The notes under the pieces were generated by a model, which ran no database searches, was not told the DNA's origin, and saw only the letters and a list, made by a program, of their open reading frames with translations. 64,000 bases of DNA. It comes from Cantharellus purpuraceus. Its lineage: Eukaryota > Basidiomycota > Agaricomycetes > Cantharellales > Hydnaceae. The translations under genes were made by a program, and so were the position numbers. The stretch spans positions 1,488,001 to 1,552,000 of the forward strand of contig JALBUN010000001.1 in the NCBI GenBank assembly GCA_025174535.1, written 5' to 3'. Below, piece by piece: positions 47,939-59,029 of this stretch (its first letter is position 1; each line of letters begins with the position of its first letter).

Positions 47939-49358
47939 TGTCGGTTCACTTAAGGAATAGATCCTATAAGCCTGCGCGCAATGGTCCTAGCAAACAGACG
48001 GTGTGTAACGCAGTTGTTCAGCACTCCAAAGATCAATCAGGTCGAGGGGTAGAGGTAGCACTTAATAACAGGGAAGTGGAATAGTGCTCTGTGGTTGGAT
48101 GGGGATGGGAGCAAAAGGTCGGTCCCAATGGCTGATCATACTCTGTGACTGGATGACAATGGATAGCCCGGTTGGGAGGTACGTGAAAGCTGGTTTCAAG
48201 AGAAGCAACCTCTCGGTGGAGGAGGGAAATCTGATCGTGGAACCAAGGTGCTTTACCTTAGTGTAGAGATGGTGGATTGTGATGTAGAGTGTAGAGCATA
48301 GACTTAGAGCGTGGACTTTGACTTTAGAGCATTGGCTGAAAACTTATTGATTGATTCCAAAGGCTAAAACTAGCACCCTTTTATATACAAATCCCCAGGG
48401 CACAATGACACAATATCAGGAGCAAATGATGCGATATGATGCAAGAAATGCTGATCAAGCCAGCTGACGAAGCGTGTGAAGTTGAACTACTAATGGGGAA
48501 ATCATGGAGAAATGAAGCAACAGATAGGGGTAATCTTTGTAAGAATAGGGGGTGATGAGTAATAAAAGAACCAAAAATAGAACAAGGATGAGTAAGTCGT
48601 GTATGAATGAATTAAAAGATGAAACAGGGGTGAGTCATATAAAAGAACAATAGAAATGTCCACCAATACCATACAGCTCCGAAGGTAAATTGACCCTGAG
48701 TCACATGAGGACTTCAGTCAGCATCCACAACAAATACTCCTTATTGTCTTAGTGATACGTCTCCATATGGTATCCTGTTCCAAGGGTATTCGGTCTCTTT
48801 GCCTGACACGATGTAACCTGAGTTGGATTGAAGTGGGAGGATAGGTCAGTGATGGCGACTGAAATTCTACCTCACATTCGACTCGTCTATCCATGTTACG
48901 ATATAGAGGCGAAATGCCGAGGAATGTATATGGTTCAATGGAATTGTGAAAGAATATGGGATTGCCAATGGCATAAGAGAGACATGGTGGGGATCTTGGA
49001 CGTTGAAAGAGTTTTGGAAGTATTTTGACACGTGGAGGTGGCTTAACATGTCCATGGAGCTCGGCGTATTTTTGATAGTCCTCTGTGTCCAGAGACCAGT
49101 GTGACATATTATTAGAAGAGATGTTGGAGAGGGGAATAGAATTGGAAGCCATGTGAATGATGATGAAAGGATCGGTGTGAATTGAAGGCTGATAATGATC
49201 AATGGCGATGAAACACGAGTGACGATTGATGGCTAGAATTAGAGACTGAGGTGGAGAGGGAGTCGTGGCACTATTTAAAGGTTGATATGAAAAGACGCTG
49301 GCGGAGTTGGGCTTTCAGAGTGGTTCGATATACGTCCTCGATGCGTCCTGGCTCGTCA
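47939..49358 (-). mobile_element. 1.42-kb TG...CA insertion in element D, copy 1 (minus)
   Basis: Inserted in RT. Flanks are CCGT (47935-47938) and CCAT (49359-49362), a 4-bp duplication with one G-to-A change. Removing the insert and one copy restores the Copia reading ASVAKFSTL. Ends on its own strand are TGACGAGCCAGG and ACCGACA. No terminal inverted repeats are visible. Size, TG/CA ends, internal TATA box and lack of transposase suggest a solo LTR of an unseen retroelement. Confidence 0.8.
48718..49152 (-). CDS. 144-residue ORF inside the insertion, copy 1
   Basis: Starts MASNSIPLSNISSNN and ends with a Cys pair. It contains HWSLDTEDYQKYAELHGHVK and ISPLYRN. No family recognised. The inverted partner at 50385-50819 has the same length and differs at only four residues, all at sites where the DNA differs by single bases. 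It lies upstream of the insertion's TATA box, so if the insertion is an LTR the ORF is in U3. Whether it is expressed is unknown. Confidence 0.5.
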   Translation of the reverse strand: MASNSIPLSNISSNNMSHWSLDTEDYQKYAELHGHVKPPPRVKILPKLFQRPRSPPCLSYAIGNPIFFHNSIEPYTFLGISPLYRNMDRRVECEVEFQSPSLTYPPTSIQLRLHRVRQRDRIPLEQDTIWRRITKTIRSICCGC

Positions 49359-50178
49359 CCATGGCAAAATTTAGCACGCTATGTACCCTTTTATCCATCG
49401 TCGCATGAGAACCTAGAGTTACATCAGATTGATGTTGTTGGCGCTTACCTGCAAGGAGATCTCAACGAAGAGATCTATATGGAGGTGCCCGATGGGATCA
49501 AAGAAGATGGCAAGGAGGGCTGGTACTGGAAGCTGAAGAAGGCACTATATGGCTTGAAACAAGTGGGACGTCAGTGGAAAACAAGGCTCAACAAAACAAT
49601 GAAAGGACTTAACTTCCAAAAGAGCCAGGCAGACGACTGCCTCTATATTCTCCGAGAGAACGGCACCATCACGCTGCTGGTGCTCATATATGTGGACGAT
49701 ATGGCGGTTGCTGGACAGACCCTCCAAAAAGTTGAAGAATTCAAGTCAGATTTCAAAAAAAACTTCAATATTACCGATGTCGGTGAACTGAAGTACATAC
49801 TGGGCATTCAGGTCACTCGCAACAGAAAGGCATGCACTGTGTTCATAAATCAAACCGCCTATATCACTCGAGTCTTAGCCAAATTTGGCATGCAAGATTG
49901 CACGCCCGTCGCGACCCCGCTTGCTGTCAAGCATAATTTGTCAGCCTCACAGTCACCTGCTACAGAGGAGGACTGCACAGCTTACCTCAGATACACCAGC
50001 GGTCTCTCTTACCTTGAGATCATTGGATCCCTGCTATATGCAACACAGACGAGACCTGACATTCAATTTGCTGTCAGTCTCGTTTCGCAGTTCGGAGGAA
50101 ACCCCAGAAAGGCCCACCTAGAGGCTGCAAAGTGCGTCCTGCAGTATCTGAAGGGGACTGCTCAGTTCACCTTGGCGC

Positions 50179-51592
50179 TGACGAGCCAGGACGCATCGAG
50201 GACGCATATCGAACCACTCTGACAGTCCAACTCTGCCAGCGTCTTTTCATATCAACCTTTAAATAGCGCTGCAACTCCCTCTCCACCTCAGTCTCTAATT
50301 CTGGCCATCAATTGTCACTCGTGTTTCATAGCCATCAATCATTATCAGCCTTCTATTCACACCGATCCTTTCATCATCATTCACATGGCTTCCCATTCTA
50401 TTCCCCTCTCCAACATCTCTTCTAATAATACGTCACACTGGTCTCTGGACACAGAGGACTATCAAAAATACGCCGAGCTCCACGGACATGTTAAGCCACC
50501 TCCACGTGTCAAAATACTTCCAAAACTCTTTCAACGTCCAAGATCCCCACCATGTCTCTCTTATGCCATTGGCAATCCCATATTCTTTCACAATTCCATT
50601 GAACCATATACATTCCTCGACATTTCGCCTCTATATCGTAACACGGATAGAAGAGTCGAATGTGAGGTAGAATTTCAGTCGCCATCACTGACCTATCCTC
50701 CCACTTCAATCCAACTCAGGTTACATCGTGTCAGGCAAAGGGACCGAATACCCTTGGAACAGGATACCATATGGAGACGTATCACTAAGACAATAAGGAG
50801 TATTTGTTGTGGATGCTGACTGAAGTCCTCATGTGACTCAGGGTCAATTTACCTTCGGAGCTGTATGGTATTGGTGGACATTTCTATTGTTCTTTTATAT
50901 GACTCACCCCTGTTTCATCTTTTAATTCATTCATACACGACTTACTCATCCTTGTTCTATTTTTGGTTCTTTTATTACTCATCACCCCCTATTCTTACAA
51001 AGATTACCCCTATCTGTTGCTTCATTTCTCCATGATTTCCCCATTAGTAGTTCAACTTCACACACTTTGTCAGCTGGCTTGATCAGCATTTCTTGCATCA
51101 TATCGCATCATTTGCTCCTGATATTGTGTCATTGTGCCCTGGGGATTTGTATATAAAAGGATGCTAGTTTTCGCCTTTGGAGGAAATCAATAAGTTTTCA
51201 GCCAACACTCTAAAGTCAAAGTCCATGCTCTAAGTCTACGCTCTACGCTCTACATCACAATCCATCATCTCTACACTGAGGTAAAACACCTTGGTTCAAC
51301 GATCACCTCCACCACCGAGAGGTTGCTTCTCTTGAAACCAGCTTTCACGTACCTCCCAACCAGGCTCCGCATTGTCATCCAGTCACAGAGCACGATCAGC
51401 CATCGGGACCGACCTTTTGCTCCCATCCCCATCCAACCACAGAGCACTATTCCACTTCCCTGTTACTAAGTGCTACCTCTACCCCTCGACCTGATTGATC
51501 TTTGGAGTGCTGAACAACTGCGTTACACACCGTCTGTTTGCTAGGACCGTTGCGCGCAGGCTTATAGGATCTATTCCGTAAGCGAACCGACA
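50179..51592 (+). mobile_element. 1.41-kb TG...CA insertion in element D, copy 2 (plus)
   Basis: Inserted between RT and RNase H. It is flanked by the 4-bp duplication GCGC (50175-50178 and 51593-51596). Removing it joins TTGGCGC to TTGGGCAG and gives the continuous TLALGQRAHES. The sequence is the inverse of 47939-49358, about 98-99% identical over the stretch compared. A TATATAAAA box lies at 51150-51158. Confidence 0.82.
50385..50819 (+). CDS. 144-residue ORF inside the insertion, copy 2
   Basis: Starts MASHSIPLSNISSNNTSHW, same frame length and stop as the copy at 48718-49152. Basic overall and Pro-rich in the middle (KPPPRVK, QRPRSPPCLS). The last residues are CCGC. No signal peptide or known domain is seen. 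It is not part of the Copia coding sequence, because it lies entirely within the insertion. Confidence 0.5.
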   Translation: MASHSIPLSNISSNNTSHWSLDTEDYQKYAELHGHVKPPPRVKILPKLFQRPRSPPCLSYAIGNPIFFHNSIEPYTFLDISPLYRNTDRRVECEVEFQSPSLTYPPTSIQLRLHRVRQRDRIPLEQDTIWRRITKTIRSICCGC

Positions 51593-52111
51593 GCGCTTGG
51601 GCAGAGAGCCCATGAATCCGTAGACCTAGTCGGTTGGTCCGATTCGAACTGGGGCAAGGACCCGGACACGCACCGATCAGTGGGAGGTTTCATGTTTGAC
51701 ATCGCCGGAGGATCGGTCTCATGGTTGTCGAAGAAGCAGCCAACGGTCGCGTTATCTACGGTAGAAGCTGAGTACATGGCTGCATTGAATGCGATGAAAG
51801 AAGCTATATGGTTATGAACCTTACTTGAAGACCTGGGGTATCCACCGGTCACAGCCACCGTCCTTCACGCCGACAATCAAGGGTGCATCGTGCTGGCACG
51901 AAACCCGGTCACCCACACGCATGCTAAACATATTGATATCCGCCATCATTTCATCCGAGAATGAGTAGATTGCAGTGAAGTCAACTTACAATACTGTTCT
52001 ACCAATGATATGTTAGCTGACATATTCACCAAGCAGCTTCCCAGAGACGCATTCGAAAAATTTAGGGAGCTACTAGGAGTGGGAGACGGTTGACATCGTT
52101 GAGCACTCATC

Positions 52112-52120
52112 AAGTGGGAG
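52112..52120 (+). promoter_or_regulatory. Polypurine tract of element D
   Basis: AAGTGGGAG immediately precedes the 3' LTR at 52121, the position from which plus-strand synthesis is primed in LTR elements. Confidence 0.7.
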
Positions 52121-52326
52121 TGATGAAGATCATACGACTCGCCCTCAATGTGGACTCCTATGGGTCCACAACTCGGCAGGCCATAAACAATTTTCTAGCG
52201 CTTACTGGAGTTCATGCTCTTTCTGCTGAACTCCAGGTAAGCAACCCATAGTATTCTGCCAACAACATTAGTATTTAATATACGCTCTTTCTGCTGAACT
52301 CCAGTCTCCGCCTGCCTAAGTTGTTA
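52121..52326 (+). repeat. 3' LTR of element D
   Basis: 206 bp, the same length as the 5' LTR, with scattered single-base differences. It is followed by the right target duplication ATGAC at 52327-52331. Confidence 0.9.
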
Positions 52327-52331
52327 ATGAC

Positions 52332-52985
52332 TCATGCCATGAGTCAGAGCAAATCCAAGCAGCTCATTGGCTAGGAAACTTCCACCCCCTTCTCACTTAT
52401 TCCACTAGCTTCCAGTAGTTTCCATCTATTAATATGTAGAAGTTTCCAGTAGTATTAGTCAGCTCCTGTAAATACAATATAAAAGGAGGCCATTCTGCCT
52501 CTGAAATTAATAACCATTTCTAACCCATCATTTGCACATCAGTGTGACTAGAGTGACATACAGTGTCATCCTCTATATCTCAGTAACTGTTGATTGTCCA
52601 GTTCAAGGGTTGCTTACAGTTGTGTAACTGTATTCAATTGCACTTGAAGTAGTGATTGTCCTGCTTTGGGCATGAGTGTAGTATCTACCTTGCATGACTA
52701 CGAATCTACAGGGTGAGATTGTCTGTCGATAGTCCTGCCATTAGTGCTCTTTGTTTAAGTTACTAGTATGTACTGCCTTTGCAGAGCATTAGGATCTTGA
52801 ACTCATGTGAAGCAGTTGCTAGACTACTTCACACATCGCTGTTACCTGCTTCAGAGTGTCACTGGTTGGACGGTCAGATTCATCCACCTACTTCCTCTAG
52901 CCTGTGCATTCCCCTCTTTTTGGAATATCTGGACCCCTAAGCGTCCATGAACTCTAGACTCTGGATGTCTTATTCATTCCCTACG
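52332..52985 (+). repeat. R1 family repeat, copy c
   Basis: Plus-orientation relative of copies a and b, with a TATAAAAGGAGGCCATTCTG box near 52480. It extends into the part missing from copy b and ends near GTCTTATTCATT. More diverged than a versus b. Element D was inserted at or just inside its left edge. Confidence 0.7.
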
Positions 52986-53549
52986 ACGCTTATTCAGAAA
53001 TACAACAAATACGTATGTACAACCTATTTTCCTCAAATTTTATACAATACACTTCAATTCAAACTTATTTTCATATTTCAACATGATTCTCAAATTTTAC
53101 ACAATATACTAGATTAAAACATATTTTGATATTTTGGCATAATTCTCAAAAATAATTCTTTTTTTCCTGATTTAGTGGTGGCAACTCTCTTGAAGGAACA
53201 TCCAAATATCATTGATTCTTTCTTATACAATACTTATAACATAATTTGAACTATCTTTAATCCCCACCTGGTATTTGTATATCTAAATACCCTATATAAT
53301 ACCAATTATATTAATACATACATTCCTATTATATCCATGTAAATAATTATGTTCATCTCAACCAAATGTCTTATCTTTAAAAGTTTATTAAAATATAGAA
53401 TATATGTTTATATTTATGAAAATTTCACACATCCGAAATCTTTTAAGATATCCAAATTGTAACTCCCTGGCTTTATGTATCATTGAAATTCTGATGTATA
53501 TCTCATATACATCAGAATATTGTATACTGACATGATTCCGAACAAGCGT
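52986..53549. other. AT-rich island without genes
   Basis: About 560 bp with far higher AT content than anything else in the window, full of TAATA/TTATA words. No coding frame is convincing. It abuts the truncated 5' end of element B. The origin is unclear: mitochondrial DNA insertion, AT-biased decay, or an unknown element. Confidence 0.7.
53488..53518. repeat. Perfect palindrome, 14-bp arms, 3-nt loop
   Basis: ATTCTGATGTATAT at 53488-53501 pairs with ATATACATCAGAAT at 53505-53518. It lies 32 bp before the junction with element B. Confidence 0.92.
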
Positions 53550-54453
53550 CTTTGATGGCTCTGATCCGCGAAAGCTCCAGCCGTTCTTGGTGCAATGCCA
53601 GTTGAATTTCCACGACCGCCCTGACACATTCACATCCGATCGGGCGAAGGTCACCTTTGCCATGTCCTATCTCAAGGTTGCACCACACTGGACTACTTTG
53701 AGCCAGCGCTCATGGACGACTCTGATGACCCGAGATGGTCAGAGGACTACTCTGACTTCATCTCCAAACTTCGGACCAATTTCGGTCCTTACAACCCCAA
53801 GGCCGATGCCGAGAATGAACTCGATCAACTTCGGATGAAGGAAAATCACAAAATACATTGTGAGTTTCCAGCAGCTAGCTCCAAAAGTCCAATGGGGCAA
53901 CGCCGCACTCCAACGCCAATTTTATGTTGGACTCCCATCCCACATCAAGGATGAGATATCACACGTCGGTAAGCCGGATACTTTGGTTAACCTCCACAAA
54001 CTCGCCCAATCCATCGATGCCCGTTATTGGGAACGTCAATCCGAGGTCTCCCGCGAAAATTTGGCCAACAACAAATTGGACAAATCATCAGACAAGACCC
54101 CAAAGTCCAACAAGGGGTCTGATAAGAGGGCCACCGCCAACTCAGGCCAAAAGTCAAACACTGGTAATGCTGCTGCTTCCGGTTCTGGTCAGAACAATTC
54201 CAGCACCAGCAATAACTCCAGAGGTCGCAAGAGTACTCCAGACCTCTCCACCAAGCTGGGGAAGGACGGAAAACTTACCCAGCAGGAATGCCAGCGCTGC
54301 ATGGACAACAACCTCTGTCTGTTCTGCGGAAAGCCTGGCCACCAAGCCAAGGATTGCAACAAGGCAACCTCGTCCGCAGCAAAGGCAAAGGGCCATGCCG
54401 CCAATGCCACGACAGACAAGTCCAACGCAAAAGCGACAGACCCAAAAAAATAG
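53550..54453 (+). pseudogene. gag of element B, truncated
   Basis: Begins inside gag at the segment matching FDGS-PRKLQPFLVQ. Frame breaks lie near 53680 and 53880. From 53860 a clean frame runs through KDEISHVGKPDTLVNLHKL to the CCHC knuckle CLFCGKPGHQAKDC and ends at TAG 54453. The knuckle is more canonical than in element A (Gly in place of Arg). Confidence 0.85.
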
Positions 54454-57400
54454 TAAGCAGTCCCATAGCCTCCGTACGGGCTGAGGGCTGCGTTGGTACT
54501 CCCCGTACGACAAACGAGGTCTGCCTGAACACATCCACTCTTTCCCACTCCGACTCCCTTACCCTCCTCGTCTACTCCGACTCCATTCCCGATACCGCTA
54601 TTCAAGCATTAATTGACTCCGGTTCTACTCACTGTTTCCTTGATTCCTCTTTTTCTGATTTACATAAACTCCATACATACACCATAACTCCGATACCACT
54701 CCGATTATTTGATGGCACTACTAATGCTGTTATTTCATGAGCTATAGATCTGTCTATCCACTTTTCTGTCGGAGAAATCCAGAACCTTACATTCTATGTT
54801 ACTCCGCTTGACTCCAGCTGTTCTGTGGTTCTCAGACATAACTGGCTCACCCGCTACAATCCGTTGATTGACTGGGCATTGGGCCATATCACATTCCGTT
54901 CTCCAGTACAGGCTGTGTCATCCCTGACGTCACCAGCAACTTTAGGTGCGAAACTATCTTCCGCCTCCGCTGACTCTGCTCCGATAGATACTCCATCTAC
55001 CCCACTGTTTATATCACTGGTGGACGCTATGGTCTTCGCCAGACTAAGCAAACTGGATGGTTCTCACACATTCCAGGTCCACCTCTCCGATCCAATATTC
55101 CTCGCCGCTTGTTCCACCCAATCAACTCCACCGGACCTATCTATGGTTCCTAAGGAGTATCATGAGTTCGCCAATGTGTTCAGCAAGTCTAAAGCCGACT
55201 CCCTAGTGGAACACCGACCATATGATCTCAAGATCGAACTGGATGACAACTCCACCCCTCCGCTTGGCCCTATCTACTTGCTATCCCAAAAGAGCTACTG
55301 GCTCTCCAAACATTCATAGATGAGAACTTGGCCATGGGCTTCATCCGCCCATCCCTATCTCCCCATGGAGCTCCGGTCCTATTTGTCCGCAAAAAGTGTT
55401 ATTTGGAAGACCGGACTTCTAGGGAGAAAGGGGAGAGGGGAACAGAGGGGGAACAGAGGGGATAGGAGGAACAGGAGCACATAGGAGGCTCAGGAGGTTG
55501 AGGGGGAGGTAGGAAAGCGAGGGGAAATGGTTAGGAGGGAAGAGGAGAAGCCCCTGTAAGCTCCACACCCATCAGATCATTCTCCTATATTTCTTTTATA
55601 TTTTATTTCGTCATTTTTCCCCTATTGGCTCCACCCCCCATTTCGTTTTTATCACAAGTTTCTTTCCCATGTTTCAAATGATTCAGGACTTTTATCACAT
55701 GTTCTAAAGACACATATCTTGTATAAAACACGCTTAGCTAGATATGAAATTGATTAGAGAATTTCCTCTCACTTGTTTTTGTTGACTGTGTCTGAACTAT
55801 TCGTTTCTGGAATAACTCCAGAACGAACGCATATTTCTACAATCTTTTGCATACTCTTCCAGAGTATTGCAACATCTATTCGAATCCCAGTTTTCGAAGC
55901 CTAAGCTCCACTGGTTGATTTTCTATTAAGCATTTACTCTCGTTTGAGTCATCTGCTCCTGATCCCTGCTCAAATTGTCAATATCTAGACGAAGATCCAC
56001 CAAATTTCATCAAACTTCGTAGGAAGATACTACCCAAGTATATCTTCAATTCGATTACGCATACACCCAGTTCCCATCACTCCCTTTGTCCCTATTCGAA
56101 ATCTATTCTCCACACACCCCCAGCAAGGTGAAATTTTTTAAACAAAAAGGACAGATCACTCCGTCTATGCATCGACTTCTGTGGACTCAACAAGATCACC
56201 AAGAAAGACCGATACTTAATACCCTGCACTGTGGACCTTCTCGAAAGTCCTTGAAAGGCTAAGATCTATTCCAAAATAGATCTCTGACATGCCTACCATC
56301 TAGTCTGCATCCGAGAAGGCGACAAATGGAAAACGACCTTCCGCACTCGATATGGATCTTTCGAGTGGTGCGTCATGCCCTTTGGACTAACCAATGCTCT
56401 GGCCGCCTTCCAGAGGTTCATGAATGATACCTTCACTGACCTCCTCGATGTGACTGTCCTCGTTTACTTAGACGACATTTTGGTATATTCAGACAATGAA
56501 GAAGAACATTGGACACATGTCCGAGAGGTACTCCAACATCTCCAAAAACATGGCCTCTTTGCCCACGCTGACAAATACGAATTCCACTCTGACTCGGTCG
56601 AATACCTAGGCTATATCCTCTCCCTGGCAGGACTGACAATTGATGAAAAATCAAAGCCATACAGGAATGGCCGGAACCCTGGAAAGTCAAGGACGTACAG
56701 TCCTTCCTAGGGTTCGCCAATTTCTACCGCCACTTCATTCACGGCTACTCCAATATCACCGTTCCGCTCACCCAACTCACTAGGAAGGGTATCCAATGGA
56801 ATTTCACTGACGAATGTGGACAGAGCTTTGAGACCTTGAAAAAGGCCTTTACTTCCACTCCGATACTGACTCATTGGGTTCCAGACGTTCCTATCCTATT
56901 AGAGACCAATGCCTCCGACTATGCACTTGCCACGATCCTGTCCATCATCTCTCCAGACGACGGACAAGTCCATCCGATCGCTTTTCACTTGCGTACATTT
57001 ACGCCCCCTGAACTATGATGTCCATGACAAAGAGCTCCTTGCCATATATGAAGCCTTCCGGATATGGAGACACTACCTTGAAGGCCCCTCCGATCCGGTG
57101 GACATCATAACTGACCACAAGAACTTGGAATACTTCTCCACAATGAAACTGCTCACCCGGAGACAAGTCCGATGGTCCGAATACCTATCTCAGTTCAATC
57201 TCATTATCCATTTCCGCCCAGGTTGACTCGGAGCAAAGCCCAACGCTTTAACTAGACGATGGGACATCTACCCTAAAGAGGGGAATAGCGACCATGCCAC
57301 TGTAAACCCACACAACTTTTGTCCTGTGTTTACTAACGAGCAGCTGGCATTGTCCCTACGGGCATCCACCCTCATGACTCCCACCCTCCGAGCTGTCACC

Positions 57401-58876
57401 ATTATGGACATCAACCAACTCCGCTCTGACATCTGCTCATCACTCCAATCCAATCCTGTTGCAGTTAAACACTTGGACAACCCTTCCAATCCGAAATGGT
57501 CACTTGACCCTGAAGGACACCTCCAACACAACAACCGGATATACGTCCCCAACGCCAATGGTCTCCGACTCCGAGTTTTGCAGTATTATCATGATCACCC
57601 AATCTCAGGCCACTTTGGGCAAAATCGCACACAAGGATTAATCCGATGGGACTACATATGGCCAAAAATGCGAGAATACATTCAACACTACTGTAACTCC
57701 TGCACCACATGTATGTGCTCAAAATCGCAAAGGCACAAACCCTACGGAATGCTTAAGCAACTTCCGGTCCCGGAGCAACCATGGAACTCCATCTCCATGG
57801 ATTTCATAGAGAAGCTCCCCCCATCACTCGGATACGACACCATACTTGTGATTGTCGACAGGTTCACTAAACAGTCACTATTCATTCCAACGCATGACAC
57901 CATCACCTCCACCTCACTAGCTAAATTGTTCATTCTCCACATATTCTCTAAACATGGAGTCCCATCGCATGTCACATCTGATCGGGGCTTGGAGTTCGTG
58001 TCCTCCTTCTTCTGCACACTAGGAAAGGCTCTCGATATGAAACTTCACTTCACCTCCAGACACCATCCTGAAGGAGACAGACAAACAGAACGAATGAATC
58101 AGTCCCTGGAACAATATCTCTGAGTCTATTGTAACTATCAACAAGACAACTGGGCTGATCTACTTCTGATTGCAGAGTTTGCCTACAACAATGCTCCGAA
58201 CACAACTACTGGCATCTCTCCGTTCTTTGCTAACAAAGGCTATCATCCGAACATCTCCGTCCACCCTGAGAAAGAACTTGCCTCCACCAAAGCCTGCCAA
58301 TTCGTAACTGACCTTGATCAACTACACCAACATCTCCGAGAAACCATCTCCAATGCCCAGAAACAATATCAAGTCTCCGCAGACTGACACCACATTCCGG
58401 CTCCGGACCTGCAAATCGGAGACAAAGTATTCATTAAGGCCAAACACTTCCAGACCACCCGCCCATCGAAGAAACTCTCCGAGAAATACTTAGGTCTTTA
58501 TGAGGTCATTGCTCGTGCAGGCAGCAGGTCCTTCACCCTCTGCCTCCCGGACCACTTCTGAGCAGTTCATCTGGTCTTCCATATATCAATGCTCGAACCC
58601 GCTACCACGAACGAGATCTCCAGTCGCACACAACCTCCACCTCCCCTGATCATCATCGAAGGAGACAATGAATATGAGATATCTGAGATCCTGGACTCAA
58701 AGATCGACCGTCAATACAAGTGCAAGCTCCAGTACTTAGTCAAATGGACTGGATATGAAGGCACCGATGAAGAGTTTTCATGGATCTCCGCGTCTGAACT
58801 CGATCATGCATCCAAATCTGTCTCTGACTTTCACTCCACTTATCCAGACAAACCTGGCCCTCTTATGAATCTTTAA
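54454..58876 (+). pseudogene. pol of element B, interrupted
   Basis: Protease [13 protein letters not shown] near 54608; RT split after LFVRK by the insertion at 55397-56144; then [18 protein letters not shown] and catalytic [11 protein letters not shown] near 56460; RNase [13 protein letters not shown]; integrase with YCNSCTTC, MDFIEKLP and TSDRGLEF; chromodomain YLVKWTGYEGTDEEFSW; stop at 58876. It carries stops at 56287, 57224, 58121 and 58386, among others. The CGA/TGA state differs from element A at several homologous codons. Confidence 0.87.
55397..56144 (+). mobile_element. 748-bp solo LTR inserted in element B RT
   Basis: TGTTATTTGGAAGACC...TTTTTTAAACA with TG...CA ends and the perfect 5-bp duplication AAAAG at 55392-55396 and 56145-56149. 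Removing it restores the RT reading seen in element A. No coding frame of note inside. Its parent element is not in the window. Confidence 0.85.
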
Positions 58877-59029
58877 GTTCCATTACTAATGCTAATTCTA
58901 TTATTTCGCATCATCATTTTATTACAAGTCACAAGGGAAATTACCAGCCTGCCCCAAAAACTCTGAAGGAATATCACTCCGACTCATTTTTCTCCACTCT
59001 GAAATTTATAATCATAATCATTTTTATTT

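Larger units (their letters stand above)
45145..52090 (+). pseudogene. gag-pol of Copia element D, interrupted
   Basis: gag starts MGPTSESESHAFKFPKLNGQ with a UBN2-like helical region (QMWDTWHDMYV). A zinc knuckle CYCHEKGH near 45849 is cut by TAG. Protease LDCGATSHMF is near 46030. Integrase has HLCEGCALGKSHRLPFP, then D-D-E residues at VVDLTSP, RCDNGTEF and the SPEQNSIAE segment. RT first half (KAVGSRIVFKNKHDG) ends at the insertion at 47939 and resumes at 49359 (HQIDVVGAYLQGDL, YVDDMAVAG). RNase H resumes after the second insertion at 51597 (SDSNWGKDPDTHRS, ADIFTKQL). At least four in-frame stops replace expected codons, several of them CGA to TGA. There is a one-base loss near 49407. Confidence 0.88.
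44935..52326 (+). mobile_element. Element D: Copia-type LTR retrotransposon, nested
   Basis: Two 206-bp LTRs (44935-45140 and 52121-52326) flanked by the perfect 5-bp duplication ATGAC (44930-44934 and 52327-52331). The interior reads gag, protease, integrase, RT, RNase H, the Copia order. Two 1.42-kb insertions inflate it to 7.4 kb; without them it is about 4.55 kb. Confidence 0.93.

Noticed and set aside
47939..51592. A single DNA transposon with 1.4-kb terminal inverted repeats enclosing RT
   Set aside because: The enclosed segment is collinear Copia coding sequence, and each insertion has its own, different 4-bp target duplication, so they are two independent insertions.
52986..53549. 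Calling the AT-rich island mitochondrial DNA outright
   Set aside because: Composition alone is not enough; no mitochondrial gene could be recognised.
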